Below, piece by piece: positions 10,701-21,589 of a stretch of 64,000 nucleotides of DNA (its first letter is position 1; every line of letters begins with the position of its first letter). The position numbers and the translations under genes were made by a program. The notes beneath the pieces were generated by a model. That model searched no databases, was not told where the DNA came from, and was given only the letters and a program-made list of their open reading frames with translations. The stretch comes from Sepiola atlantica (lineage: Eukaryota; Mollusca; Cephalopoda; Sepiida; Sepiolidae): contig OY744533.1 in the NCBI GenBank assembly GCA_963556195.1, forward strand, positions 50,683,613 to 50,747,612, written 5' to 3'.

Positions 10701-12520
10701 GTTCGTTTCTGTTCATTATTTCTACCTATCCAATGTTATCTGGTTTTATACTTATGTTCGTTTCTGTACATTATTTCTACCTATCCGATGTTATCTGGTT
10801 TTATACTTATGTTCGTTTCTGTACATTATTTCTACCTATCCGATGTTATCGGGTTTTATATTTTTGTACGTTTCTGTACATTATTTCTACCTATCCAATG
10901 TTATCGGGTTTTATACTTATGTTCGTTTCTGTACATTATTTCTACCTATCCAATGTTATCGGGTTTTATACTTATGTTCGTTTCTGTACATTATTTCTAC
11001 CTATCCGATGTTATCGGGTGTTATACTTATGTTCGTTTCTGTACATTATTTCTACCGATCCGATGTTATCGGGTTTTATACTTATGTCCCTTTCTGTACA
11101 TTATTTCTACCTATCCGATGTTATCGGGTTTTATACTTATGTTCGTTTCTGTACATTATTTATACCTATCTGATGTTATCGGGTTTTATACTTATGTACG
11201 TTTCTGTACATTATTTCTACCTATCCAATGTTATCGGGTTTTATACTTATGTTCGTTTCTGTACATTATTTCTACCTATCCGATGTTATCGGGTGTTATA
11301 CTTATGTTCGTTTCTGTACATTATTTCTACCTATCCGATGTTATCGGGTTTTATACTTATGTTCGTTTCTGTACATTATTTCTACCTATCCGATGTTATC
11401 GGGTTTTATACTTATGTACGTTTCTGTACATTATTTCTACCTATCCAATGTTATCGGGTTTTATACTTATGTTCGTTTCTGTACATTATTTCTACCTATC
11501 CGATGTTATCGGGTGTTATACTTATGTTCGTTTCTGTACATTATTTCTACCTATCCGATGTTATCGGGTTTTATACTTATGTTCGTTTCTGTACATTATT
11601 TCTACCGATCCGATGTTATCGGGTTTTATACTTATGTACGTTTCTGTACATTATTTCTACCTATCCGATGTTATCGGGTGTTATACTTATGTTCGTTTCT
11701 GTACATTATTTCTACCTATCCGATGTTATCTGGTTTTATACTTATGTTCGTTTCTGTACATTATTTCTACCTATCCGATGTTATCGGGTTTTATACTTAT
11801 GTTCGTTTCTGTACATTATTTATACCTATCTGATGTTATCGGGTTTTATACTTATGTACGTTTCTGTACATTATTTCTACCTATCCGATGTTATCTGGTT
11901 TTATACTTATGTCCCTTTCTGTACATTATTTCTACCTATCCGATGTTATCGGGTTTTATACTTATGTCCCTTTCTGTACATTATTTCTACCTATCCGATG
12001 TTATCGGGTTTTATATTTATGTTCGTTTCTGTACATTATTTCTACCTATCTGATGTTATCGGGTTTTATACTTATGTACGTTTCTGTACATTATTTCTAC
12101 CTATCCAATGTTATCGGGTTTTATACTTATGTTCGTTTCTGTACATTATTTCTACCTATCCAATGTTATCTGGTTTTATACTTATGTTCGTTTCTGTACA
12201 TTATTTCTACCTATCCGATGTTATCGGGTTTTATACTTATGTTCGTTTCTGTACATTATTTATACCTATCCGATGTTATTGGGTTTGATAGTTATGTGCG
12301 TTTCTGTACATTATTTCTACCTATCCGATGTTATCGGGTTTTATACTTATGTACGTTTCTGTACATTATTTCTACCTATCCAATGTTATCGGGTTTTATA
12401 CTTATGTTCGTTTCTGTACATTATTTCTACCTATCTGATGTTATCGGGTGTTATACTTATGTTCGTTTCTGTACATTATTTATACCTATCCGTTGTTATC
12501 GGTTTTATACTTATGTCATT
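10701..12520. repeat. 55-bp minisatellite, about 33 copies
   Basis: The unit is GTTCGTTTCTGTACATTATT TCTACCTATC CGATG TTATC GGGTTTTATACTTAT, 55 bp, repeated without spacers from 10701; the last full unit starts at 12461. Units differ at few sites: GTTCG/GTACG/GTCCC, CGATG/CAATG/TGATG, GGGTTT/GGGTGT/TGGTTT, TCTACC/TATACC. GTACG-type units start at 11196, 11416, 11636, 11856 and 12076, exactly 220 bp apart, giving a four-unit higher-order period. Since 55 is not a multiple of three and the unit lacks stops on the plus strand, long frames of 55-residue period are open in all three frames. The array is intronic and antisense to PGRP in that orientation, so coding is unlikely. Confidence 0.97.
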
Positions 12521-12818
12521 TCGGTTTTGTATTTTTTTGCTGATTAATCAGTTTAAAATTAAATAATTTGCTGATAATAGAGCTTGATTAGACAATGGAA
12601 ACGCGTGTCACATTGGTATATACAAAGATTGCTTCTTATTAAATACACTCTGAAGTTTCATGAGTGACAGCTGTAGTAGTTTCTATTGAGAGAGTGGGAC
12701 TCCTCTCCTTTATTTATAATGATACTAATCCAAATTAAATTAACGCTCGGATTAAATATAGAAACTGATAAAATATTTTTTAAATAAAATGCTTTTAAGA
12801 GAAAAAAATGACTATAGG

Positions 12819-12819
<1 letters not shown>

Positions 12820-12876
<57 letters not shown>
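12820..12876. repeat. (AT)n microsatellite
   Basis: About 28 dinucleotide units, some 160 nt downstream (minus-strand sense) of the hammerhead motif at 13073-13036. Confidence 0.97.
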
Positions 12877-12878
<2 letters not shown>

Positions 12879-13035
12879 AAATTTGGGTAATTAGGCAGCA
12901 TTCTTTCTCTTATGCATGTTTGGTTAAACAGTAGCGACAGCTTCTGTTTATTTATTTTGTGATTCGTTTCTTTCGATTCGTCGCACGACCGATTTGGTAT
13001 TGCCGTCCATATTGTATAAAAAATCGCCATATTTT

Positions 13036-13073
13036 CGCGAACGTTTTCGACCGACGTCGGTCATCTTCAGGCG
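13036..13073 (-). ncRNA. hammerhead-ribozyme-like motif
   Basis: Minus strand: stem I 5' strand CGC (13073-13071), core CUGAAGA (13070-13064), one extra U, stem II GACCG-ACGU-CGGUC, GAA (13048-13046), stem III AAC/GUU without loop, then C (13039) as the cleavage-site base and GCG (13038-13036) closing stem I. All conserved core bases are present. The extra base after CUGANGA has a precedent in a natural viroid hammerhead. Stem III is so short that a dimer would probably be needed. Activity is inferred, not shown. Confidence 0.6.
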
Positions 13074-13089
13074 GATGAATGAGTATGCA

Positions 13090-14790
13090 AAATAAAAGAT
13101 TGGTGAATACATCAAGAAGACGTTTTAAAAAAACATTTCAATACCACTTCAACAACACTTCAATATACCTTCGCCCACCCCTCATAACGAGCATGGTTGA
13201 TACTAGGTGTATTTACATGAATAAACAACGCTTCCATTATGGGGAGACGAATACTTCAATATGAGATATCAAGAATGGCGATGTTCTTGGTTAAAATATT
13301 CCTGAATTCATTTTTTGGGATGCTATGTGTTATTAAGTGTTGATAGATGGAACTTTGTGGGGAGGGGAGATGAAAGCGCAAAAATATGAGAACTAATATA
13401 CACATTATTTATTTAAAAACTATACGTTACATACTTAAGAGGCGTACTATGGTTTAATTGAAATAGACTGACATTTTTATTGTTGTTAAAAAGATTGTTA
13501 GAGTTCATTCAAATCATCAGCGACTCACAAAATGAAAACAAATCGAAGAATGGAGTTCAAAGATCACCGTTACGTCTTCCGGTGGATACACTCAAGCGTC
13601 CCATTTGAAGAAAGTACCGAGTCAGTAGGGACGAACTGTATGTTTATATGGGTTTAATCGTAACTAAGTATTATTTAGAATAATTTAATTGTTGATAATG
13701 GATGCTGCATGTTTCTATGCTTCAATGATGTATTCATATTTAGGGGTGATAGTGTGTGGTGTAGTTTATTGGTTGGTAAGTGGGTTAGATTTTGGGCGGG
13801 GTGTATTCCTATTATTAAAGGGGTTAAGTGTTATATTGATATTACTTTTTATATTTTTAGTGTAGTCTTTATATTGGAATGTAACACTATTGTTATAATT
13901 GTGGTTTATTAGCTATGTGGGGCTTAGTGTTAATGGATGGAGTATTTTTATCAGTGAAAAAAGTTTCCTAAAGAATATCAAAATAAGTAGATAGGTCAAT
14001 ATAAGCTCCCTATCATCACGCGTGGTGCCTGTATGGGTTGGCATGGGATCAATGTATTTAATTAATTCTGTTACCTCATAGTTAATAACGTTTATGCGCC
14101 TATCGGACGGTCCGTGTTAATCGGTTAGGTTTAGATCTTGGTCATATATAATTTTCCTTTTTATTTAAGGTTACTTCCAGGTATTTAACTAGTATAACTT
14201 AATAAATTTAATGTATTTAAATGTTTTAAAAAATGAATATGATGAGATATCTAATAATTTATGTTATTTGTGATAGGTAGAGATTACGAGGGTGCGAGTG
14301 TACGCTACATTTGGGTTGGTAGAGGAAATGGGGATGTTATATTCATAATATAATATACTTGGGGGTCGGTGTGGATATATTGTATATCAGGACTTAATTT
14401 GATAATAATTGGAAAGGTCTTGAGGTAGGTGTGGGAATAGGTCTTATATTTTACATATGATGTGGAGTTCTTTAGACTTATGAACGAATCGGTCTATAAG
14501 TGAGTTATGTATTTTCGTTATTAATCCATTTGGTTAGTAGAAATTTTCTTCTGTGGGGACATTGTTTGTAAATCTCAGTTTTGATGTTCATACAGATTAT
14601 AGAAGGATAATTGATTCTCTGAAAGGTCTTGAATTTTTCATGGTACATAGTGGGCTATTACTGGAGGTAAGGCTATGAGACTTTTGTTTATCGATGATCC
14701 TCCAGTTAATTTCAAAGGGGGTACTGGAATCCTTGAGTGCCCATATGGTTGTTGCTAGGGAGGTGTTATATAGTTCCTCTGGATAATTAG
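13090..14790. other. intronic, no feature recognised
   Basis: No gene or clear repeat. 13690-14660 is unusually T/G-rich on the plus strand. Confidence 0.45.
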
Positions 14791-14794
14791 AAGT

Positions 14795-14920
14795 TTTAGT
14801 GTAGGCGTAGAGCCTCTCTTTGAAAATTCCTTGAGTTATTCAGATGATTCAAAGAAAGAAGAAATTTACACCCGAATGACTCAAGGAACTGGCAAAGAGA
14901 GGCTCTATGTCCACATTAAC
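14795..14920. repeat. imperfect inverted repeat
   Basis: About 46-nt arms (14795-14842 and 14874-14920) share AGAGCCTCTCTTTG and TTCCTTGAGT, with a roughly 30-nt A/G-rich loop. No hammerhead core is present. Confidence 0.7.
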
Positions 14921-15203
14921 AAATATCAAGCAATATTTCAGATTTGCATTAAATTTGATGCATAGTCCTTAAACACCAATTAAGCAAGATTCCAGGAATG
15001 TCAATGTTTTCTTAAGTCCCCTTAAGCTTAAGCCTTACATTTTAGACATTTTCGATAATAAAATCATGTAATGGATTTTGATCAAAATGGAAATAAGAAC
15101 TCTAAACATAAGGTTGATTATAATTATATTTTGATTTTAATATTCGTAAATGTATAAGAAAATTGGTAGAAGACTCTTTCATTTGTTAATTAATATTATT
15201 CTA

Positions 15204-15236
<33 letters not shown>
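15204..15236. repeat. (AT)n microsatellite
   Basis: About 16 units; it lies on the left side of the small inverted element at 15360-15535. Confidence 0.95.
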
Positions 15237-15241
<5 letters not shown>

Positions 15242-15359
15242 ATTAATATTTAATATATACGCACATACTATATTATAAGGTGATATAATATATTGTGTAT
15301 ATATATTTTCAGTATTTACTTCAACGACGTTTAATACGTGAGTAGAGATTAGTAGTAGT

Positions 15360-15535
15360 ATGAAATATATATGGCAAGTAAGCTACCTAGAAGGGTCTGT
15401 ATTTCATTCCCACGGGAAATCATCAAGGTAATTGCTATCGCAAATAATAAATCCACGCATTTAGTCTGATGATTTCTTGCGGGAATGAAAAAAATACGCT
15501 TATGTGTAGCTTACTTGCCATAGATATATTTTCAT
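15360..15535. repeat. inverted pair of degenerate hammerhead elements
   Basis: The two arms share GGCAAGTAAGCTAC, AATGAAA and GATGATTTC in opposite orientation around about 15440. The left (minus) copy has a disrupted core, CTTGATGA. The right copy is listed separately. Confidence 0.6.
15463..15511 (+). ncRNA. degenerate hammerhead-like motif
   Basis: CTGATGA (15466-15472), a short UUC/GAA-type stem II, then GAA (15487-15489). About six extra A/T bases separate GAA from the stem III strand ACGC, which pairs with GUGU before A|GCU. Same family as 22434 and 29252. The insertion should break the core, so it is probably inactive. Confidence 0.4.
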
Positions 15536-15568
15536 ACTATATTGGTTGTCGTTTTTAATAATCTTGTA

Positions 15569-15638
<70 letters not shown>

Positions 15639-15733
15639 CGGCGAGAAATGCAGACGTTTGTGACATTTTTTCGGGGGTAGAATGAAATTGAACAAGTATA
15701 AAAACGAGAGAAAATTTTAAAAATTAATGAATG

Positions 15734-15768
15734 TACTAAGCCGGCTTTCGTCCACACTCATCAGAGTA
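15734..15768 (-). ncRNA. hammerhead-ribozyme-like motif, left arm
   Basis: Minus strand: UACU (15768-15765), CUGAUGA (15764-15758), stem II GU-GUGG-AC, GAA (15749-15747), stem III AGCC/GGCU, U (15738), then AGUA (15737-15734) pairing with UACU. Four base pairs form stem I and four form stem III, with a canonical G-C at the base of stem II. Stem II is only 2 bp. Confidence 0.65.
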
Positions 15769-15901
15769 TTAACGTGGAAGTAATTAAATACGACTCAAAA
15801 CTTAAAAGAAATTTATAATGAAAACTTGTGACCCTCCTCAAACTTGTCACTAGTTTTCATTCTTTTAAGTTTTTAGTCGTATTTAATTACTTCCACGTTA
15901 A

Positions 15902-15936
15902 TACTCTGATGAGTGTGGACGAAAGCCGGCTTAGTA
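15902..15936 (+). ncRNA. hammerhead-ribozyme-like motif, right arm
   Basis: Same motif as 15768-15734 in the other orientation: UACU (15902-15905), CUGAUGA (15906-15912), GAA (15921-15923), stem III AGCC/GGCU, cleavage base U at 15932, stem I closed by AGUA 15933-15936. Confidence 0.65.
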
Positions 15937-16031
15937 CATTCATTAATTTTTAAAATTTTCTCTCGTTTTTATACTTGTTCAATTTCATTCTACCCCCGAA
16001 AAAATGTCCCAAACGTCTGCATTTCTCGCCG

Positions 16032-16098
<67 letters not shown>

Positions 16099-16833
16099 TT
16101 TGGATGGGAATAGTGGCTCAGATAGTACAGAGCGGTTCAACAATTTAAATTTGCGCCATGATTCTAGTCATTAAATACGCAAAGCACGTGTGGGATCGTC
16201 TAGGACAGGGGAAATCCTTAAGATCATTCAAGTGTGTCGGTCTAGGCGTGTTTAAGTCAGAGTCAATAAAGTATGCATTTAAAGTATGTGTCTAGGACTG
16301 CCAATAACATTCGTTTGGGACCACCCCACCCTTTGTGACCTCCATTCCTACCCTTAGTCATTCTGAAGACTTCAAATCTCATAAAATAGACTTTTCCTTT
16401 TGATCGCTTCGCTGAACTGTACGCAAGAAAACACGAGGCTACTAAGAATTACCACCCACATAGTTAAATTATTTATGACGATCAGTGCTAGAACAAAAAA
16501 ACGGATGCACTCTTCAATAATCCTTGTAAACAACAAAAAAAATGTTTTAATTAGGGACGGGCGATGAAAGTTAAAGCAATTTGGTTTTTAACCAAAGAGG
16601 TTATACTTTTTATTAAAAAAATCTACCAAAAATCAGAAAATCATCCGCTCTTAATGAAATTTCAATATATATTAATTAATAAATGAATATCAGTATAAGG
16701 TATGTATTGTATTTAAAAACAACACCAACAACGCTTTGAGCATCATGATCAACAGCGACTCCTTTATAACTAATGTAGGGGATCCAGTTGGCATCCTGTG
16801 AAAGTTGACCCTTCTTATTTCAGATAACATACC

Positions 16834-17058
16834 GGGTGACGGTGGTTAAGTGGATAACGACACGGACTGAAGACCTGGGTGTTCCAAGTTCGAATCCAGT
16901 CGCTTCCACAGTATCACTTTCAGTTAGGGATGTTGGCAACCTTCTCGTGGTCCTTCCCGTAAGTACCCGATGTCTTTCCGGAAAGATTTCTAACTAGAAA
17001 AACATCGGGGAAACTAATGCCAACACCAGAATCATCTGATTCACACGAAAGAAGAAGA
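16834..17058 (+). repeat. complete tRNA-derived SINE with 12-bp target duplications
   Basis: The A box TGGTTAAGTGG and B box AGTTCGAATCC lie in a tRNA-like head, followed by an about 130-bp body and a (GAA)n tail. AGATAACATACC flanks the insert exactly at 16822-16833 and 17059-17070, which fits a target-site duplication from LINE-driven insertion. The head does not close a proper T arm, so it is not a functional tRNA. Confidence 0.85.
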
Positions 17059-17119
17059 AGATAACATACCAAATACAAGTAAATAAAAGCCGCTGATCTG
17101 GGACGCCACTTGTTCTGAC

Positions 17120-17419
17120 TCATTTTCACCAGTAAGGATTGCGGAATCCTCGGTGAAGCCCGGCACGGCGGCTCTGCTCGCCGAAAGAAAGCGCGGAAAA
17201 TACAGCTCGCTCACTGACCGTTTCGTCTTCCAACCTATTTCAGTGGAAACGTCGGGTGTGCTTGGCTCCGAAACTGTTAAATTTTTTCAGGACATTGGAC
17301 GGAGGATTTCAACGTCTAGGCACGAGCCCCGTGAGTCAGCCTGGTTGTTCCAACGCATCTCCCTGGCTATCGTTCGTGGCAACGCTATGTCAGTAACGGC
17401 GGCGTCACTTCCGTTCTAA
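17120..17419 (+). pseudogene. LINE protein, C-terminal fragment
   Basis: The frame reads KYSSLTDRFVFQPISVETSG, then VKFFQDIGRRIS, then ESAWLFQRISLAIVRGNAM, ending at a natural-looking stop (17417-17419). This matches, from memory, the conserved end of a widespread invertebrate retroelement protein (the F-P-AVET...G-R...FL-QR-S-AIQRGNA pattern). Only the last about 90 codons remain; the SINE at 16834 lies just upstream. Confidence 0.5.
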
Positions 17420-17449
17420 TCGTCATCTGTTGACTCTCTCTTTCTTTCT

Positions 17450-18050
17450 CTCCTCCTCTCTATCTACCTATGTCTGTATCTGTCTCTTTGCTTCTCTTTC
17501 TCTCACATTATTGTTTTATAAATGATTGGACTTGTTTTGGTTTGTCTTCACAATGGCAGCCATGATTGTTTATTTATTGTTGTTTTGAAATTGTATTTCT
17601 TGTCCTGGAATAAAATTTTATAGTAAATAAATATGATCAGCAAAAAACAAATAGAGGGAGAAATAAACCACAAACGAAATTAGATTAGTAGTGAATCGCT
17701 ATTACGAAAGAAACTCTAACTTAAAGAGGTTCCTTTACACATATAGGACATAATCCCGAAGGTATAGCATCGATTTTCCAAACACCCTGTGTTTTGTCAT
17801 TTAAATAAATGTATCCCTCCCCCTTCAGTTCAAGGATGAAATACGTCTTGTCACACTCATAGTCGAAACTCAGTGACGGCATTTATTGGGAGATAAAACC
17901 ATGAAGGTGCGAATGCAAACATTTGAAAAGCAGCTCTCGGTAGTAAATGATACTGAAAAAAATGGAAATTTAAAGGCAAAAAAAGTTAAATGTCTTAACA
18001 ATTTGAAATACAAGCAGTCTTAAATCTTTTTGTTTTCATACGAACCTGCT
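17450..18050. other. intronic, no gene recognised
   Basis: Pyrimidine-rich TCT stretches at 17430-17510, otherwise no recognisable feature. Confidence 0.4.
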
Positions 18051-18055
18051 TTAAT

Positions 18056-18075
18056 CCCCCCTCTCTCTCTCTCTA

Positions 18076-18110
<35 letters not shown>

Positions 18111-18300
18111 ATCTATCTATCTATCTATCTCCCATTCGAAAAGGGCGGCTTGGATATTTACGGCTTATATATCAAATTAGTATCTCATATTTATTAAATA
18201 TAACCAATAATGAATGTATCAAATTGCTTTAAGCCTTTGTAAAGCTGGTGACTGAGTTTTGATTATGGGTATAATAAGATTTATTTAATCCTTTAAATGA
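18056..18300 (+). repeat. (CT)n-anchored dispersed repeat, copy 1
   Basis: A (CT)n/(CTAT)n tract (18056-18130) is followed by CATTCGAAAAGGGCGGCTTG, TATTTACGGC and AATGAATGTATCAAATTG. The same order occurs at 19530-19760. Confidence 0.65.
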
Positions 18301-18509
18301 AGAAAGGCTAAATTAATTTAAGTGACCTTAAATATTTATGAGTTGTTTAATAAAATAATCACTTTGTACTAACATTTATTTATTAATTAATAAATACTGA
18401 AAATGTGATTTATATCGGATAATTCGCTCTATTTTTTTTTTCGATCAGGGGTAATCATTTTTAGGTTTAACAACGAGTCACTTCCCCTTTCATTGCCCGA
18501 ATTCATCTT

Positions 18510-18870
18510 TATAATACTCTAATGCTGTAGTACGTTATCACCTTACACATTTTTTTTTATTTCATCTGGTGTTGCCGTTGTGTTGAACGTGAAACTCGAA
18601 TAAAAAATATACTTTCTTGGCCCTCCTGCTAGGAATCAAAGTGTAGTATATGTTCTGTATAAAAATGGTACAAATATATCGTGGGGTCTGCGTTCGCGCT
18701 GGATTTCCATAGTCTAGATAACCGGATGTATTCAGAAACTACATTAACCAGAGTAGTTACATAAGTATGTTTCAGTTTGAACAAAGTTTGTACAATAATA
18801 TCGTAGCGTGCGCGTGCGCGTGCGTGTGCGCGTGCGTGTGCGCATGCGCGCCGGATGTCCATAGAATAGA
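18510..18870 (+). repeat. dispersed repeat family, with Z-DNA-prone tract
   Basis: Landmarks are TACGTTATCACCTTxCACA, GTTGTGTTGAACGT, and the block ACAAATATATCGTGGGGTCT with GTTCGCGC and GGA-TCCATAGA, given twice. Related pieces occur at about 24010, 26870 and 57250-57660. At 18809-18851 the second block is replaced by alternating GCGTGTGCGC sequence. Confidence 0.6.
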
Positions 18871-19529
18871 AAAATATTACCGACTCATTTTATACACGAC
18901 AGCAATACAGATGAAGGATACAACTGTGGAATTTCCACGGGTCCCACCAGTTTCTTTTAATCGTCAAAAGTCAGAGACTTATTCAATTCGAATGAAATTG
19001 AATGGGCGAGTGTAAACGACCGTTGGACCCCGTTCCGTGGCCCCTCTGGCAAGTGCCTGTAAACTGTATGCCAAAACTTAACTCAAATATTATTAAGGAC
19101 ATTGGCTAGGAGAGGAATGAGCGCTGACAGGCTTCGCCAACCCAAAACAAACTGCAATCACTACAATCCCCCATTTAAAGGAATGCTAAGAGCAGTTTGA
19201 TGTTAATAGAATTTTCAACATTTATTCAATAGAATTATATATTTTACTAGGTGTACCTTCTTAAAAATATTAAGATTTTGTTTTTTAGTTTAATTTTAGA
19301 AAATTAAATTTAATTAGTACAGTATTGTTTTGTTATTAAATTATTAGTTGAACAAAATTGTTAGAAAACTATAATATAAGACCCGCGATTAAAACGGGAC
19401 TTTTTGATTTCTAGTCTGAAAGATTTCTGTCTGATCTATTTCGCTTGGCTATACATAGCTCGTAATTCTAACCATGTATATTTTGGCAGCTGCAAATAAG
19501 TCAAGTAACGCTGCTTTAATACTACCTAC

Positions 19530-19540
19530 ACACACACACA

Positions 19541-19582
<42 letters not shown>

Positions 19583-19760
19583 GCTTCTCTCTCATTCGGA
19601 AAGGACAGTTTGTATATTTACGGCGTCTATATAAAATTATTATATTATATTTATTAAAAATAACAAATAATGAATGTATCAAATTGTTTGAACCCTTTTT
19701 GAAGTCGATATTATTATCTGTGGCTTGAAATGAAATCTCGATTGGACTAAATATAGAAAT
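19530..19760 (+). repeat. (CT)n-anchored dispersed repeat, copy 2
   Basis: (CA)n and (CT)n at 19530-19580, then CATTCGGAAAGGACAGTTTG, TATTTACGGCGTC and AATGAATGTATCAAATTG, matching 18056-18300. Confidence 0.65.
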
Positions 19761-19999
19761 TGGTAGAATCGATTTTACGTAAAATGTTATTGTTTAAGAA
19801 CATAATTAAAAGGATATCTGATTTTTTTATCAAAATAGGTTTCAATATCTAGTTTGTAGGAAAAAAAGCTATCGATGATCAACATAGACACACAGACTGA
19901 CTTTACTTAAGTATATAGAAGAAAAAGAAAAAGAATATAAGTAATATAAGTTTACAAATTTAATACATCAAAATTATGAGCATACAAGCCCATATTCTA

Positions 20000-20789
20000 G
20001 TATATATTAAATATCAAATTGTTTTACGCCAATACGTAGTTAAATCAACATTTTTTGGGACTATTAAAATAATTTTCAACGCTATTGATAATGTTTATCT
20101 ATTCATTAATTTCTTTATTATCGCTTATGTTTGAATTCATGTTTTGGAATTTTTCGTTACAAATTTACACAATGTCTGAGGAAGACTGTAAAACTAAATT
20201 AAACTAAATATATCCCACATTTGAACACCTTACGCTTAGCCGCTGTGTTTCAAAATTCATAGTGATAAGTTAATTAGTTTAGGAGTGAATCATGCACATA
20301 TAAATATATAAACATATACACATGCCTAACTTTAGCATTGTATACGAACTTTTGAATGTCCCGACTGATCCAATTTTTAAAAGTTATAATTTTAACATAT
20401 GTTTTATTTAAATATATTTTTCCGTTTTTTAATGAAAAGAAAACGGACCAAAGCTTTTAATAACAATGTATGAAGTTAACTTTGACCAATGAATTTTAAC
20501 ACAGTGAAAAGGTAAATGTTCACTGAAAAAGATGAAAAAAAAACCCAACCATGACGTCATCAGCAATTAAATACTGTCAACGTAAAAAATTGAAATCACC
20601 GTAATAAAATATATATCAAAAAGAAAACAAATATTGTATGCCAACATTGTGACTGTAATAATTTAATGTTATTGTGTACGTAAGCTTCGTTGGAAGTCAT
20701 AAAAAATATGACGCCATGTTTGACGTCACAAGTCTAATAGTATTATTTACGCCCCCGTTCAGGAGTGGACTCATGTGAGGCTTTCAAAA
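20000..20789. other. intronic, no gene recognised
   Basis: AT-rich; no supported feature. Confidence 0.4.
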
Positions 20790-21080
20790 GCCAGCGCATT
20801 CAGAGAAGTTCATTCTGGCCGGCAGAAAATGAATGAGCAACCCCGTCGGTATTACCCCGTCGGGTCAGCTCAGGCGATTAAAATAAACTAACGCTTTCTT
20901 AAAAAGAAAAGGTAAAACTTGGGAGGGTGGACCCCCTAGAATTTCACAAAATCATACTTCAGTCCGACAGAAACAAGGTTTCAGCATGGTCCAGACTCTG
21001 TCAGACTGAGTGTCGAGGACGCATCCTCTACTGGTATAAACTGCGCCTGCGCAAGGTTTCCTGTAGATATAAACATTAAA
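20790..21080 (-). repeat. diverged body of the U2-linked repeat
   Basis: The reverse complement matches the body of the SINEs at 59.8-60.5 kb: TCTAGGGGGTCCACCCTCCC, then GTTAGTTTATT, then GACGGGGTAATACCGACGGG. No U2 head is present. The minus-strand reading frame at 20981-21343 is a by-product of this repeat. Confidence 0.55.
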
Positions 21081-21589
21081 AGGGTCACAGAAAAAAGTCG
21101 TGTTTCGATAACTATTCTGAATGTGAAGGTGAAGATGAACGACCCCGCAAAAGAAAACGTGTGTGTTGTGCCATTTAGCGGGGAAAACGGGGCTAGCATA
21201 TGTGTTGGGGAATAAGTCGTAAGCGTTTTTCCAAATGTTTTATTCTCATGGTCCCTATTTACTTGTCTCTCCACGAGGTTAGAGTTAAGCATAAAGTCGG
21301 TTTTCAATGTGAAGAAAATCCAGCTTTCCCCAAAAAGTGACACTCTGGAATAGGACGAAAATAAAATTGCCTCAGTGTAGAAAAGTGGCGTCTAGATGTC
21401 TGTAGATGCCCGGGGTCAACTCCTTACTTGTATGCCCCTAAATCCTCAAGTATAAGTCCTAATACTGAGAAATATTAAGGGAAAGATAGATAGTTGGAAT
21501 ATGATTGGATGCTCTCCCAAATTTATTTTTAAAATCACATTAAGTGATAAATTGGATAGATGAGAACAAAAATTATATCCCAAAAATTA

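Larger units (their letters stand above)
15571..16094. mobile_element. near-perfect foldback element with hammerheads and outer (AT)n
   Basis: Two arms of about 250 nt (15571-15832 and 15846-16094) are reverse complements over nearly their whole length, with a loop near CCTCCTCAAACTT. Each arm ends outward in (AT)n (15571-15637; 16033-16094) preceded by AACGGCGAGAAATGC or its complement. Each arm carries one hammerhead-like motif pointing to its own (AT)n. The arms differ by single-base changes and a short indel, so the duplication is recent. The layout fits an inverted pair of Penelope-like or retrozyme-like terminal repeats. Confidence 0.8.

Noticed and set aside
10701..12520. CRISPR-like array
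   Set aside because: Repeats are contiguous with no spacers and the window is animal DNA.
10677..12547. Long open frames of 458 and 531 codons as real proteins
   Set aside because: They follow the minisatellite unit exactly, overlap in three frames and lie antisense in an intron.
13512..13530. CTGATGA on the minus strand
   Set aside because: No GAAA partner nearby.
15500..16095. Mirrored peptides with long Tyr-Ile tails
   Set aside because: Both come from the foldback arms and their (AT)n ends; the underlying feature is the inverted repeat.
16834..16925. Functional tRNA gene
   Set aside because: Good A and B boxes but the T arm and acceptor do not pair; target duplications and tail mark a SINE.
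16920..17129. Minus-strand open frame with a membrane-like segment
   Set aside because: Falls on the SINE body and its GAA tail, so it is repeat-derived.
20170..20200. CTGAGGA core on the plus strand
   Set aside because: No GAAA at the right distance and no stem II.
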